DNA from: Streptomyces sp. PR69
Lineage (GTDB): Bacteria > Actinomycetota > Actinomycetes > Streptomycetales > Streptomycetaceae
Direction: 5' to 3'
Assembly (NCBI RefSeq): GCF_026420845.1
Contig: NZ_JAOWCB010000044.1
Location: forward strand, 1-37,515
Length of the DNA stretch: 37,515 bases
In this document: piece after piece, positions 7,883 to 14,804 of the stretch
How positions within the stretch are numbered: position 1 is the stretch's first letter
Layout: each line of letters begins with the position of its first letter
The notes under the pieces: model-generated
Database searches by the model: none
What the model saw: only the letters and a program-made list of their open reading frames with translations
What the model was told of the DNA's origin: nothing
Program-made: the position numbers and the translations under genes

Positions 7883-8518
7883 TCAGCCCGTCGCGAGCAG
7901 CACCGCCAGCAGCACCGCGCCCGCCACGGCCGGGGCCGCCACCTCGTAGGCCCAGCGGACCCGGGGCTCGCCCTGGGCCCCCGGAAGGGACCCGCAGCGT
8001 TCCGCCATCTCGCGGAGGTCGGCGATCGTCTGGTCCGCGGGGGCCAGCCGCGACTCCTGGTCGCGGACGTCGGCCGTCGTGGACGTCCGGCCGTGCGGAT
8101 CGTCGTACGCCGCCTGCGCCTGCCGCCGCGCCGCGCGCTTGCGCTGCCGCAGCGAGACGGGGATGGCCCAGAGCTGGTACTTGCCGCCGCCCCGGGTGAA
8201 GATCTCGCTCGAGTACCCGGCGCGCACATCGGCCACGGCCCCCCAGGGCAGCACAATGTTGCGGAAGGGGTTCCTGATGCGGATGCGGTCGTCATTGGCG
8301 AAGACGGCGGGCCGCAGGGTGAAGGCCACCACGAGCGGCACGGCGAACAGCGCACCGGCGAGGGCGAGCCATGGGGTGCGGCCCTCGCCGCGGATGACGG
8401 CGTCGCCGACGATCCACAGGATCAGCGCGAGAAGCAGTCCGCCGCCCACCAGTCCGCCGGTGGACCGGAAGACCTGGTCGGCGTAGGCGGGCTCGGCAGG
8501 CTGCTGGGGACTCGTCAT
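7883..8518 (-). CDS. PH-domain-containing membrane protein
   Basis: A 211-aa membrane protein of unknown role. Two hydrophobic helices near the N terminus (about residues 16-37 and 44-62) precede a bacterial PH-like segment (LRPAVFANDDRIRIRNPFRNIVLPWGAVADVRAGYSSEIFTRGGGKYQLWAIPV). A charged linker follows (RQRKRAARRQAQAAY), then a C-terminal helix (APAVAGAVLLAVLLATG). The motif 'NPFRNIVLPWGAV' after a YxxxL-like strand is typical of this actinobacterial family. The start is ATG 8518, because CAGAAT lies 7 nt upstream and farther-upstream codons run through an 11-bp tandem repeat. The gene lies between the phosphomutase and deoC on the opposite strand; no function in nucleoside use is evident. 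Confidence 0.8.
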   Translation of the reverse strand: MTSPQQPAEPAYADQVFRSTGGLVGGGLLLALILWIVGDAVIRGEGRTPWLALAGALFAVPLVVAFTLRPAVFANDDRIRIRNPFRNIVLPWGAVADVRAGYSSEIFTRGGGKYQLWAIPVSLRQRKRAARRQAQAAYDDPHGRTSTTADVRDQESRLAPADQTIADLREMAERCGSLPGAQGEPRVRWAYEVAAPAVAGAVLLAVLLATG

Positions 8519-8578
8519 GTCTCCGATTCTGCCGCACCCGCCGAACGGGCTCCGCGCGGAGCCGGGCCGAGCCGCACG

Positions 8579-8688
8579 GGGACCGCACAGGGACCGCACA
8601 GGGACCGCCCGCGGACCACCCGCGGACCACCCGGGGACCACCCGGGGACCACCCGGGGACCACCCGGGGACCACCCGGGGACCACCCC
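8579..8688. repeat. Ten-unit 11-bp minisatellite
   Basis: Ten head-to-tail 11-mers end to end. Units 1-2 are GGGACCGCACA, unit 3 is GGGACCGCCCG, units 4-5 are CGGACCACCCG, units 6-9 are GGGACCACCCG and unit 10 is GGGACCACCCC. Identical neighbours suggest recent slippage expansion. It is not CRISPR, because units are contiguous with no spacers. Confidence 0.92.
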
Positions 8689-8701
8689 GACCGTACGGGC
8701 C

Positions 8702-8778
8702 GTCCGCCGGGCCGCGATCCGGCAGCGTCCGCCGGACCACGGTCCGACCGTCCCCCGGGTCACGATCCGGCAGCGTCC
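8702..8778. repeat. 48-bp-period direct duplication before the deoC promoter
   Basis: CGATCCGGCAGCGTCC occurs at 8715-8730 and again at 8763-8778. Similarity extends 13 bp further upstream in both copies (GTCCGCCGGGCCG and GTCCCCCGGGTCA). The second copy ends 22 bp before the operator. Confidence 0.75.
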
Positions 8779-8800
8779 CCGACGCCCTCTGTACAGGCCG

Positions 8801-8819
8801 CTACGCGCGTAGATATGCT
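8801..8819 (+). promoter_or_regulatory. Nucleoside-regulon operator and deoC -10 box
   Basis: Perfect palindrome CTACGCGCGTAG at 8801-8812, one base before TATGCT (8814-8819). That -10 box lies 6 nt before GTG 8826. The operator therefore sits in the promoter spacer and bound repressor would exclude polymerase. Confidence 0.8.
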
Positions 8820-8825
8820 CATCTG

Positions 8826-9779
8826 GTGACCATGCCCACCACCCTTGCTGCATTCGCTGACGTGACCGCGTCCGACAGCGCACTGCGCCGCTTCCTCCAT
8901 GGCCTCCCCGGCGTCGACGCCGTGGGCCTGGAGGCCCGCGCCGCATCGCTCGGCACGCGCTCGATCAAGACCACGGCCAAGGCGTACGCCATCGACCTGG
9001 CCATCTCGATGATCGACCTGACGACGCTCGAAGGCGCGGACACCCCGGGCAAGGTCCGGGCGCTCGCCGCCAAGGCCGTCCACCCCGATCCGACCGACCG
9101 CACCACGCCGACGACCGCCGCCGTCTGCGTCTACCCGGACATGGTCGCGACCGCCAAGGAGGCCCTGCAGGGGGCCGACGTCAAGGTCGCGTCCGTGGCC
9201 ACCGCCTTCCCCGCCGGGCGCGCCGCGCTCGACGTCAAGCTCGCGGACACCCGTGACGCCGTCGCCGCGGGGGCGGACGAGATCGACATGGTCATCGACC
9301 GCGGGGCGTTCCTCTCCGGCCGCTACCTCAAGGTGTACGAGGAGATCCGCGCCGTGAAGGAGGCCTCGGGCGCGGCCCGGCTGAAGGTCATCTTCGAGAC
9401 CGGCGAGCTCTCCACGTACGACAACATCCGCCGCGCCTCCTGGCTCGGCATGCTCGCGGGCGCGGACTTCATCAAGACCTCCACCGGAAAGGTCGCGGTG
9501 AACGCCACTCCGGCGAACACCCTCCTCATGCTTCAGGCGGTGCGCGACTTCCGGGAGCAGACTGGAATCCAGGTGGGAGTGAAGCCGGCCGGCGGCATCC
9601 GCACCTCCAAGGACGCGATCAAGTTCCTGGTCCTGGTGAACGAGACCGCGGGCGCGGACTGGCTGGACAGCCACTGGTTCCGCTTCGGCGCCTCCAGCCT
9701 GCTGAACGACCTGCTGCTGCAGCGTCAGAAGCTGGCGACCGGCCGCTACTCCGGCCCCGACTACGTGACGGTGGACTGA
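8826..9779 (+). CDS. deoC: Deoxyribose-phosphate aldolase
   Basis: Class I aldolase that cleaves 2-deoxyribose-5-phosphate to glyceraldehyde-3-phosphate and acetaldehyde. It is 317 aa. The Schiff-base Lys is K217 in DFIKTSTGK, the proton relay Asp is D154 in DEIDMVIDRG, and K253 is in VKPAGGIRT. It is longer at the N terminus than E. coli DeoC, as usual for actinobacteria. The start is GTG 8826 (leaderless, see promoter); ATG 8832 two codons later is the alternative. The downstream aldehyde dehydrogenase begins 6 bp after the stop, so the two are surely co-transcribed. Confidence 0.95.
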   Translation: MTMPTTLAAFADVTASDSALRRFLHGLPGVDAVGLEARAASLGTRSIKTTAKAYAIDLAISMIDLTTLEGADTPGKVRALAAKAVHPDPTDRTTPTTAAVCVYPDMVATAKEALQGADVKVASVATAFPAGRAALDVKLADTRDAVAAGADEIDMVIDRGAFLSGRYLKVYEEIRAVKEASGAARLKVIFETGELSTYDNIRRASWLGMLAGADFIKTSTGKVAVNATPANTLLMLQAVRDFREQTGIQVGVKPAGGIRTSKDAIKFLVLVNETAGADWLDSHWFRFGASSLLNDLLLQRQKLATGRYSGPDYVTVD

Positions 9780-9785
9780 GCCCCC

Positions 9786-11288
9786 ATGAACCAGACATCC
9801 ACACCCGCATCCACACCCGCGTCCGCGGCTGCGCCCGCGCCCGCGTCTGCGTCCGCTTCCCCGTTCGAGTACGCGCCCGCGCCCGAGTCCCGCTCGGTCG
9901 TCGACATCGCGCCCTCGTACGGACTCTTCATCGACGGCGAGTTCGCCGACGCCGCCGGCGGCAAGGTCTTCAAGACGATCTCCCCGTCCACCGAGGAGGT
10001 CCTCTCCGAGGTGGCCCAGGCGGGCGCCGAGGACGTCGACCGCGCCGTGAAGGCGGCCCGCAGGGCGTTCGAGAAGTGGTCGGCGCTGCCCGGCGCCGAG
10101 CGCGCCAAGTACCTCTTCCGCATCGCGCGGATCATCCAGGAGCGTTCCCGCGAGCTGGCCGTCCTGGAGACGCTCGACAACGGCAAGCCGATCAAGGAGA
10201 CCCGCGACGCGGACCTCCCGCTGGTCGCCGCGCACTTCTTCTACTACGCGGGCTGGGCCGACAAGCTGGACCACGCGGGCTATGGCCCGAATCCGCGCCC
10301 GCTGGGCGTGGCCGGCCAGGTCATCCCCTGGAACTTCCCGCTCCTCATGCTGGCGTGGAAGATCGCCCCGGCGCTGGCCGCCGGCAACACGGTGGTGCTG
10401 AAGCCCGCCGAGACGACCCCGCTGTCCGCGCTGTTCTTCGCGGACATCTGCCGCCAGGCGGGCCTGCCCAAGGGCGTCGTCAACATCATCCCCGGATACG
10501 GGGACGCCGGCGCGGCCCTCGTCGAGCACCCGGATGTGAACAAGGTCGCCTTCACCGGCTCCACCGCCGTCGGCAAGGCGATCGCCCGCCAGGTCGCGGG
10601 CACGGACAAGAAGGTCACCCTGGAGCTGGGCGGCAAGGGCGCGAACATCGTCTTCGACGACGCGCCGATCGACCAGGCCGTCGAGGGCATCGTCGGCGGC
10701 ATCTTCTTCAACCAGGGCCAGGTCTGCTGCGCGGGCTCCCGCCTCCTCGTCCAGGAGTCCGTCCAGGACGAGCTGCTGGACTCCCTCAAGCGCCGGCTGT
10801 CCACCCTCCGTCTGGGCGACCCGCTGGACAAGAACACCGACATCGGCGCGATCAACTCCGCCGAGCAGCTCGCCCGGATCACGGCCCTCGCCGAGACCGG
10901 TGAGGCCGAGGGCGCGGAGCGCTGGTCCCCCGCCTGCGAACTGCCCTCCTCCGGCTACTGGTTCGCGCCCACCGTCTTCACGGGCGTCACCCAGGCGCAC
11001 ACGATCGCGCGCGACGAGATCTTCGGCCCGGTGCTGTCCGTCCTCACCTTCCGTACGCCGGACGAGGCGGTGGCGAAGGCCAACAACAGCCAGTACGGCC
11101 TGTCGGCGGGCATCTGGACGGAGAAGGGCTCCCGCATCCTGGCGGTGGCGAACAAGCTCCGCGCCGGGGTCGTCTGGGCCAACACGTTCAACAAGTTCGA
11201 CCCGACCTCGCCGTTCGGCGGCTACAAGGAGTCGGGCTATGGCCGCGAGGGCGGCCGCCACGGTCTGGAGGCGTACCTCGATGTCTGA
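9786..11288 (+). CDS. NAD(P)-dependent aldehyde dehydrogenase, catalytic partner
   Basis: A 500-aa ALDH-superfamily enzyme. It has PWNFP (181-185), coenzyme-binding K206 in VLKPAETTP, the FTGS turn (257-260), general-base Glu280 in LELGGKGANIVF, catalytic Cys314 in NQGQVCCAGSR, and EIFGPVL. The first ~35 residues are Ala/Pro/Ser/Thr low complexity and their DNA is a degenerate hexamer repeat. The protein stops at YGREGGRHGLEAYLDV, just before the usual C-terminal oligomerisation strand. Translation is probably coupled: the ATG is 6 bp after deoC and has no good Shine-Dalgarno. With deoC it may oxidise the released acetaldehyde to acetate (inference). Its stop overlaps the next gene by 8 bp. 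Confidence 0.92.
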   Translation: MNQTSTPASTPASAAAPAPASASASPFEYAPAPESRSVVDIAPSYGLFIDGEFADAAGGKVFKTISPSTEEVLSEVAQAGAEDVDRAVKAARRAFEKWSALPGAERAKYLFRIARIIQERSRELAVLETLDNGKPIKETRDADLPLVAAHFFYYAGWADKLDHAGYGPNPRPLGVAGQVIPWNFPLLMLAWKIAPALAAGNTVVLKPAETTPLSALFFADICRQAGLPKGVVNIIPGYGDAGAALVEHPDVNKVAFTGSTAVGKAIARQVAGTDKKVTLELGGKGANIVFDDAPIDQAVEGIVGGIFFNQGQVCCAGSRLLVQESVQDELLDSLKRRLSTLRLGDPLDKNTDIGAINSAEQLARITALAETGEAEGAERWSPACELPSSGYWFAPTVFTGVTQAHTIARDEIFGPVLSVLTFRTPDEAVAKANNSQYGLSAGIWTEKGSRILAVANKLRAGVVWANTFNKFDPTSPFGGYKESGYGREGGRHGLEAYLDV

Positions 11289-12180
11289 CACTCCCGCACG
11301 CCTTGGCGTCTTCAAGACCTACAAGCTGTACGTCGGGGGCAAGTTCCCCCGCTCCGAGAGCGGCCGGGTGTACGAGGTGACCGACTCAAAGGACAGGTGG
11401 CTGGCCAACGCGCCGCTCGCGTCCCGCAAGGACGCCCGGGACGCGGTCGTCGCGGCCCGCAAGGCGTTCGGCGGCTGGTCGGGCGCGACCGCGTACAACC
11501 GCGGGCAGATCCTCTACCGCATCGCGGAGATGCTGGAGGGCCGCCGGGACCAGTTCGTCCGTGAGGTGACGGAAGCCGAGGGCCTGTCGAAGTCCAAGGC
11601 GGCCGCCCAGGTGGACGCGGCGGTCGACCGCTGGGTCTGGTACGCGGGCTGGACCGACAAGATCGGCCAGATCGCCGGCGGGGCCAACCCGGTCGCGGGC
11701 CCCTTCTTCAACCTCTCCACCCCGGAGCCGACCGGCGTCGTGGCTGTCCTGGCCCCCCAGGAGTCGTCCTTCCTCGGTCTGGTGTCCGTGGTCGCCCCGG
11801 TGATCGCCACCGGGAACACGGCGGTTGTGATCGCCTCCGAGAAGTCCCCGCTGCCCGCGCTGTCCCTGGGCGAGGTGCTGGCCACCTCCGATCTGCCGGG
11901 CGGCGTGGTGAACGTCCTGTCCGGCCGTACGGCGGAGATCGCGGCCCCGCTCGCCGCGCACCAGGACGTCAACGCGATCGACCTGACGGGCGCGGCGGAC
12001 GACGAGGCGCTGGCCAAGGAGCTGGAGACCGCGGCCGCGGACAACCTCAAGCGGGTGCTCCGTCCACAGGCTGTGGACTGGCACGAGACGCCGGGTACAG
12101 GCCGGCTGACGGCGTTCCTGGAGACGAAGACGGTCTGGCACCCGACGGGTTCGCTGGGCGCTTCGGGCTCCTCGTACTGA
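11281..12180 (+). CDS. Non-catalytic truncated ALDH-like protein (ALDH16-type second domain)
   Basis: A 299-aa ALDH relative overlapping the catalytic ALDH gene by 8 bp. Residues 14-260 align by eye with the ALDH N-terminal coenzyme domain. Key residues are gone: PWNFP is APQESSF (158-164), coenzyme-binding KPAE is IASEK (184-188), and the ELGGK Glu and the whole Cys-bearing catalytic domain are absent. It then ends with LTAFLETKTVWHP (278-288), resembling the C-terminal oligomerisation strand (Y.E.KTV) that its partner lacks. This looks like an internal loss of the catalytic domain. Two-domain ALDH16 proteins have a full ALDH domain fused to such a pseudo-domain; here the halves are separate genes. 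A role as obligate structural partner is inferred. Confidence 0.85.
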   Translation: MSDTPARLGVFKTYKLYVGGKFPRSESGRVYEVTDSKDRWLANAPLASRKDARDAVVAARKAFGGWSGATAYNRGQILYRIAEMLEGRRDQFVREVTEAEGLSKSKAAAQVDAAVDRWVWYAGWTDKIGQIAGGANPVAGPFFNLSTPEPTGVVAVLAPQESSFLGLVSVVAPVIATGNTAVVIASEKSPLPALSLGEVLATSDLPGGVVNVLSGRTAEIAAPLAAHQDVNAIDLTGAADDEALAKELETAAADNLKRVLRPQAVDWHETPGTGRLTAFLETKTVWHPTGSLGASGSSY

Positions 12181-12211
12181 GCACCGGCCCCGAACGAACG
12201 CTCCGGAAGCC

Positions 12212-12248
12212 GAAGGCCCCGCCGCATCCCTCACGCGGCGGGGCCTTC
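12212..12248. terminator. Bidirectional terminator after the ALDH pair
   Basis: A 14-bp perfect stem, GAAGGCCCCGCCGC with GCGGCGGGGCCTTC, with a 9-nt loop. It lies between the convergent ALDH-like gene and the small secreted protein gene, and can serve both. Confidence 0.85.
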
Positions 12249-12293
12249 GCCCGCACACCGGACTCGGGCCGGATCAGCCCTGTTTGGCCCTGC

Positions 12294-12647
12294 TCAGCCC
12301 GGCAGCAGCCCTGCCGCCTGCCCCACCAGCGGCAGAGTCCCCAGCGAACCGCCCTTGGTGACCGGGTCGGTGGCAAGCGCCGTGCTCACCGAGGGAAAGT
12401 CGGCGACCTGCGTGCCGACGGCGTTGTCGAGCGGGTCGACGCCCGTGTTCGCGAGCGGGTCGAGCTGAAGGCTCTTGACCGGGCCCAGCGCACCGGGAAG
12501 CGCATGGGCGAGCCCCTCGCTCAGATCGGTCTTCGCCGCGTGCGCCGTGCTTCCGGCGCCGAGGACCGCGCCCGCCGCCGCGGCGACGGTGAGTCCGGCG
12601 CGCAGCAGAGCACGGCGCTGATTGCGGGGAGCGGCATGACGGGCCAT
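12294..12647 (-). CDS. Small secreted Ala/Leu/Pro-rich protein
   Basis: A 117-aa exported protein of unknown function. Residues 1-38 are a signal peptide: basic RHAAPRNQRRALLR, a hydrophobic Ala/Gly core, and cleavage near STAHAA. The mature part is low in aromatic residues and ends GTLPLVGQAAGLLPG. A second protein in the window (18981-19376) has the same build, including DDPVSSLLGPVSQGTGGLPLLGGLP against ATDPVTKGGSLGTLPLVG, so the two are paralogues. The start is ATG 12647, with AGGTGTCC upstream. Such proteins are common in Streptomyces and often labelled 'ATP-binding' without an ATP motif; none is seen here. Confidence 0.75.
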   Translation of the reverse strand: MARHAAPRNQRRALLRAGLTVAAAAGAVLGAGSTAHAAKTDLSEGLAHALPGALGPVKSLQLDPLANTGVDPLDNAVGTQVADFPSVSTALATDPVTKGGSLGTLPLVGQAAGLLPG

Positions 12648-12778
12648 AGGACACCTACCCTCTCGATACGTACACTCCGTAATCAATTCCGCACTCAGAG
12701 TAGGGGAATCGGAATGCCGGAACCTGCCAAAGGCCCGGGGGATCCCCTGCGCGGGTCAATGCCGCACACTTGTTTCCC

Positions 12779-13411
12779 GTGAGTTCCCATCCCATCCCGA
12801 CCCGCGTCGTGCTGCTCGCGGGCCCCTCAGGTTCCGGAAAGTCGTCTCTGGCCGCCCTCACCGGGCTGCCCGTGCTGCACCTTGACGACTTCTACAAGGA
12901 GGGCGACGACCCCTCACTCCCAGCGGTCGAGGGGAGCGCGGACGTCGACTGGGACTCCCCCGGCTCCTGGGACGCCGAGGCGGCGGTGGCGGCGATCGCG
13001 GAGCTGTGCGCCACCGGCCGTACGACCGTGCCGGTGTACGACATCGCGACCAGCGCGCGCGTGGGCCGTGAACCCCTGGACTTCGGCGGTGCGCCGCTGT
13101 TCATCGCGGAGGGCATCTTCGCGGCCGACATCGTGGCACGCTGCGCCGAACTGGGCCTGCTCGCCGACGCGCTGTGCCTGCGCGGCCGCCCCTCCACGAC
13201 CTTCCGCCGCCGCCTGCTGCGCGATCTGCGCGAGGGCCGCAAGTCGTTCCCGTTCCTGCTCCGCAGAGGCTGGCGGCTGATGCGCGCGGAACGCGCCATA
13301 GTCGCCCGCCAGTCGGCCCTGGGCGCCCGCCCCTGCACCAAGCCCGAGGCCCTGACCCGTCTCCGCACAACCGAGGCCGGCGCCCAGGGCGCTTCCTGCG
13401 CCCCTGCCTGA
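12779..13411 (+). CDS. Uridine kinase-like P-loop protein
   Basis: A 210-aa cytoplasmic P-loop kinase resembling uridine kinase. Walker A is AGPSGSGKSSLA (~14-25). LPVLHLDDFYKEGDDPSLP has the family LDDFY motif, WDSPGSWDAEAAVAAI is the usual acceptor region, and FIAEGIFAADIVARC resembles the uridine-kinase EGIFA motif. It would phosphorylate uridine or cytidine to the monophosphate and so compete with phosphorolysis; the exact substrate is not proven. The start is GTG 12779; TTG 12770 would add three residues. No Shine-Dalgarno is visible, and CACACT (12765-12770) could be a -10 box for a leaderless mRNA. No CTACGCGCGTAG operator is present. Confidence 0.8.
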   Translation: MSSHPIPTRVVLLAGPSGSGKSSLAALTGLPVLHLDDFYKEGDDPSLPAVEGSADVDWDSPGSWDAEAAVAAIAELCATGRTTVPVYDIATSARVGREPLDFGGAPLFIAEGIFAADIVARCAELGLLADALCLRGRPSTTFRRRLLRDLREGRKSFPFLLRRGWRLMRAERAIVARQSALGARPCTKPEALTRLRTTEAGAQGASCAPA

Positions 13412-13504
13412 GCACAGCCGAGCAGGCGACGGACCTCTTCGCCGCCTTTCGCCGCCTTCGTCTTGCACCTCGCGGTCAAGGACCGGGCGCCGGAACCGCA
13501 GCCT

Positions 13505-13624
13505 CTAGCCTCCGGTCTTGATGAGCGGCACGTCTCGTGTGAACTGCCGGAAGCCGGCGCTGTAGTACAGCCCGCGCGCCTCTGGACGCCCCGGCGCGCC
13601 ACTGTGCCAGGGCTCCGCGAAGCC
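13505..13624 (-). pseudogene. Possible C-terminal remnant of a GNAT acetyltransferase
   Basis: A 39-residue minus-strand reading ends at a stop codon and contains GRPEARGLYYSAGFRQFTRD. This resembles the GNAT motif around the A..LY...GF helix-turn and final strand. Nothing upstream in any frame resembles the rest of a GNAT domain; instead there is a hairpin and a pyrimidine-rich tract. It could be the end of a decayed gene, or a chance similarity. Confidence 0.35.
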
Positions 13625-13645
13625 GTCGAAGGATTTTCCACACGC

Positions 13646-13684
13646 GTGGGACCGGACAAGACCCCCCGGCCTGTCCGGTCCCAC
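13646..13684. terminator. Strong hairpin, likely terminator
   Basis: GTGGGACCGGACA (13646-13658) pairs perfectly with TGTCCGGTCCCAC (13672-13684) around a 13-nt loop. It lies between the convergent uridine-kinase-like and sigQ genes and could terminate either. Confidence 0.7.
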
Positions 13685-13835
13685 GATCCCCCGTGTTTCC
13701 CGTGTCCCCCCGTTGCCCCGGTCTCCGTCTGCCAACGCGAGACCGTGGGCCCGGTCGGCCGCCTCCCCCGAAGCTTCCGACCGGATTCCCCCGACTTATT
13801 CCGTTTCCCCCGTTTTCCCCGTGTCCCCCGGCCCC

Positions 13836-14591
13836 TCAGGCGACGAGTTCGCCGAAGGACTCCTCCTGGTCGCGGCCAAAGCTGAGGACCTCGTCTTCGC
13901 GCAGCCTGCGCAGTGAGCGCCAGATGCTGGACTTGACCGTGCCGACGCTGATGTCGAGGATGTCCGCGATCTCGGGGTCCGTACGTCCCTCGTAGTACCG
14001 CAGGACCAGCATCGTCCGCTGTAGTTCCGGCAGCCTGGCCAGCGCCTGCCACAGCACCGCGCGCAGCTCCGTGCCGCGCATCGCGTCCGTGTCGCCGGCG
14101 GTCTCGGGCAGCTCTTCCGTCGGATACTCGTTGAGCTTGCGCCGGCGCCAGGCGCTGATGTGCAGATTCGTCATCGTGCGGCGCAGATAGCCGCCGACCG
14201 CCGCCTTGTCGGTGATCCTGTCCCAGGCCCGGTACGTGGAGAACAGCGCGCTCTGCAGCAGGTCCTCCGCCTCGAACCGGTCGCCGGTCAGGTGGTACGC
14301 GGTCGCGTAGAGGGAGGCGCGGCGCTCCTGCACATAGGCGGTGAATTCCGCCTCCGAGCAGCTCTGCCGCTCCCCCGTCGCCTCCCCCTGCGCGCTTGTG
14401 CCGCCCCCCTCGGGCGCGTCGACCACCGCCATATACGGCGGCTTGTGCTGACGCCCGACGCCGCGAACGCACCCCCGCCCGCTCACAGCGCCGGACTTCT
14501 TCTCACTCACCCGGTCACTCCGGCCGATGGCGGTGATCCCATGGAGTCGCGTGATCACCGCGCTCGAACCGGAGCTGTGCAGTGCGTTCAT
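13836..14591 (-). CDS. sigQ: SigE-family RNA polymerase sigma factor, SigQ
   Basis: A 251-aa group 4 (ECF, SigE-family) sigma factor. Region 2 is around residues 85-150 (LYATAYHLTGDRFEAEDLLQSALFSTYRAW), and region 4 is around 185-240 (LARLPELQRTMLVLRYYEGRTDPEIADIL, then SVGTVKSSIWRSLRRL). A poorly structured leader of ~75 residues precedes region 2. It is divergent from afsQ1-afsQ2, exactly as sigQ (SCO4908) is in S. coelicolor, where it belongs to the AfsQ1 regulon (established). The start is ATG 14591, after GGGGGGCGCGAG. A GTCAC-N6-GTCAC site lies 94 bp upstream of its start. Confidence 0.92.
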   Translation of the reverse strand: MNALHSSGSSAVITRLHGITAIGRSDRVSEKKSGAVSGRGCVRGVGRQHKPPYMAVVDAPEGGGTSAQGEATGERQSCSEAEFTAYVQERRASLYATAYHLTGDRFEAEDLLQSALFSTYRAWDRITDKAAVGGYLRRTMTNLHISAWRRRKLNEYPTEELPETAGDTDAMRGTELRAVLWQALARLPELQRTMLVLRYYEGRTDPEIADILDISVGTVKSSIWRSLRRLREDEVLSFGRDQEESFGELVA

Positions 14592-14684
14592 CTCGCGCCC
14601 CCCTGTCGTGTGGAGTGTTGTCCGGGTGGTGTGTCCGTGTGCCAAAAGCTTGCCCGGGCAGTTTCATCGCCCTGTCCGCCGACT

Positions 14685-14700
14685 GTCACAGCCGCGTCAC
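14685..14700. promoter_or_regulatory. AfsQ1 binding site
   Basis: GTCAC (14685-14689), six bases, GTCAC (14696-14700) is an exact match to the published AfsQ1 consensus GTnAC-n6-GTnAC. It lies in the divergent sigQ/afsQ1 intergenic region, closer to sigQ, where AfsQ1 is known to act in S. coelicolor. Confidence 0.8.
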
Positions 14701-14792
14701 AGGGGACGCTGGCCTGTGCGGAAAACGCGGGGACGGTCCGCCGAGCCGGTCCACTGGTCGGCCAACGGTCGAACTCCGGCTCCCCCATAGGT

Positions 14793-14798
14793 CAGAAT
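14793..14798 (+). promoter_or_regulatory. -10 box of afsQ1, leaderless
   Basis: CAGAAT lies 6 nt before GTG 14805 and no Shine-Dalgarno precedes that codon. The -35 region (about 14770) has no strong hexamer, which would fit dependence on an activator. Confidence 0.45.
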
Positions 14799-14804
14799 GA
14801 CGCC

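Larger units (their letters stand above)
8519..8825. other. Repeat-filled divergent gap upstream of deoC
   Basis: The stretch between the divergent PH-domain gene and deoC is occupied by the 11-bp tandem array (8579-8688), a 29-bp imperfect direct duplication (8702-8730 and 8750-8778), and the operator and -10 box of deoC. No gene is seen. Confidence 0.7.
13412..13835. other. Gap with a GNAT-like remnant and a strong hairpin
   Basis: The only structures are a possible acetyltransferase remnant (13505-13624, minus strand), a 13-bp perfect stem (13646-13684), and a pyrimidine-rich stretch (~13685-13840) of C runs broken by GTTT, CGTG and TTTT. No intact gene is supported. Confidence 0.6.

Noticed and set aside
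8579..8688. CRISPR array
   Set aside because: Units are 11 bp and contiguous, with no spacers and no cas genes nearby; it is a minisatellite.
8760..11315. Long open frame antisense to deoC and the ALDH gene (851 codons)
   Set aside because: It is a mirror of the strong G/C third-position bias of deoC and ALDH on the other strand. The product is Arg/Gly/Val/Asp-rich low complexity without domains, and the real genes have complete catalytic motifs.
11281..12180. Second functional aldehyde dehydrogenase
   Set aside because: Catalytic Cys, general-base Glu and the coenzyme-binding Lys are absent and the catalytic domain is missing.
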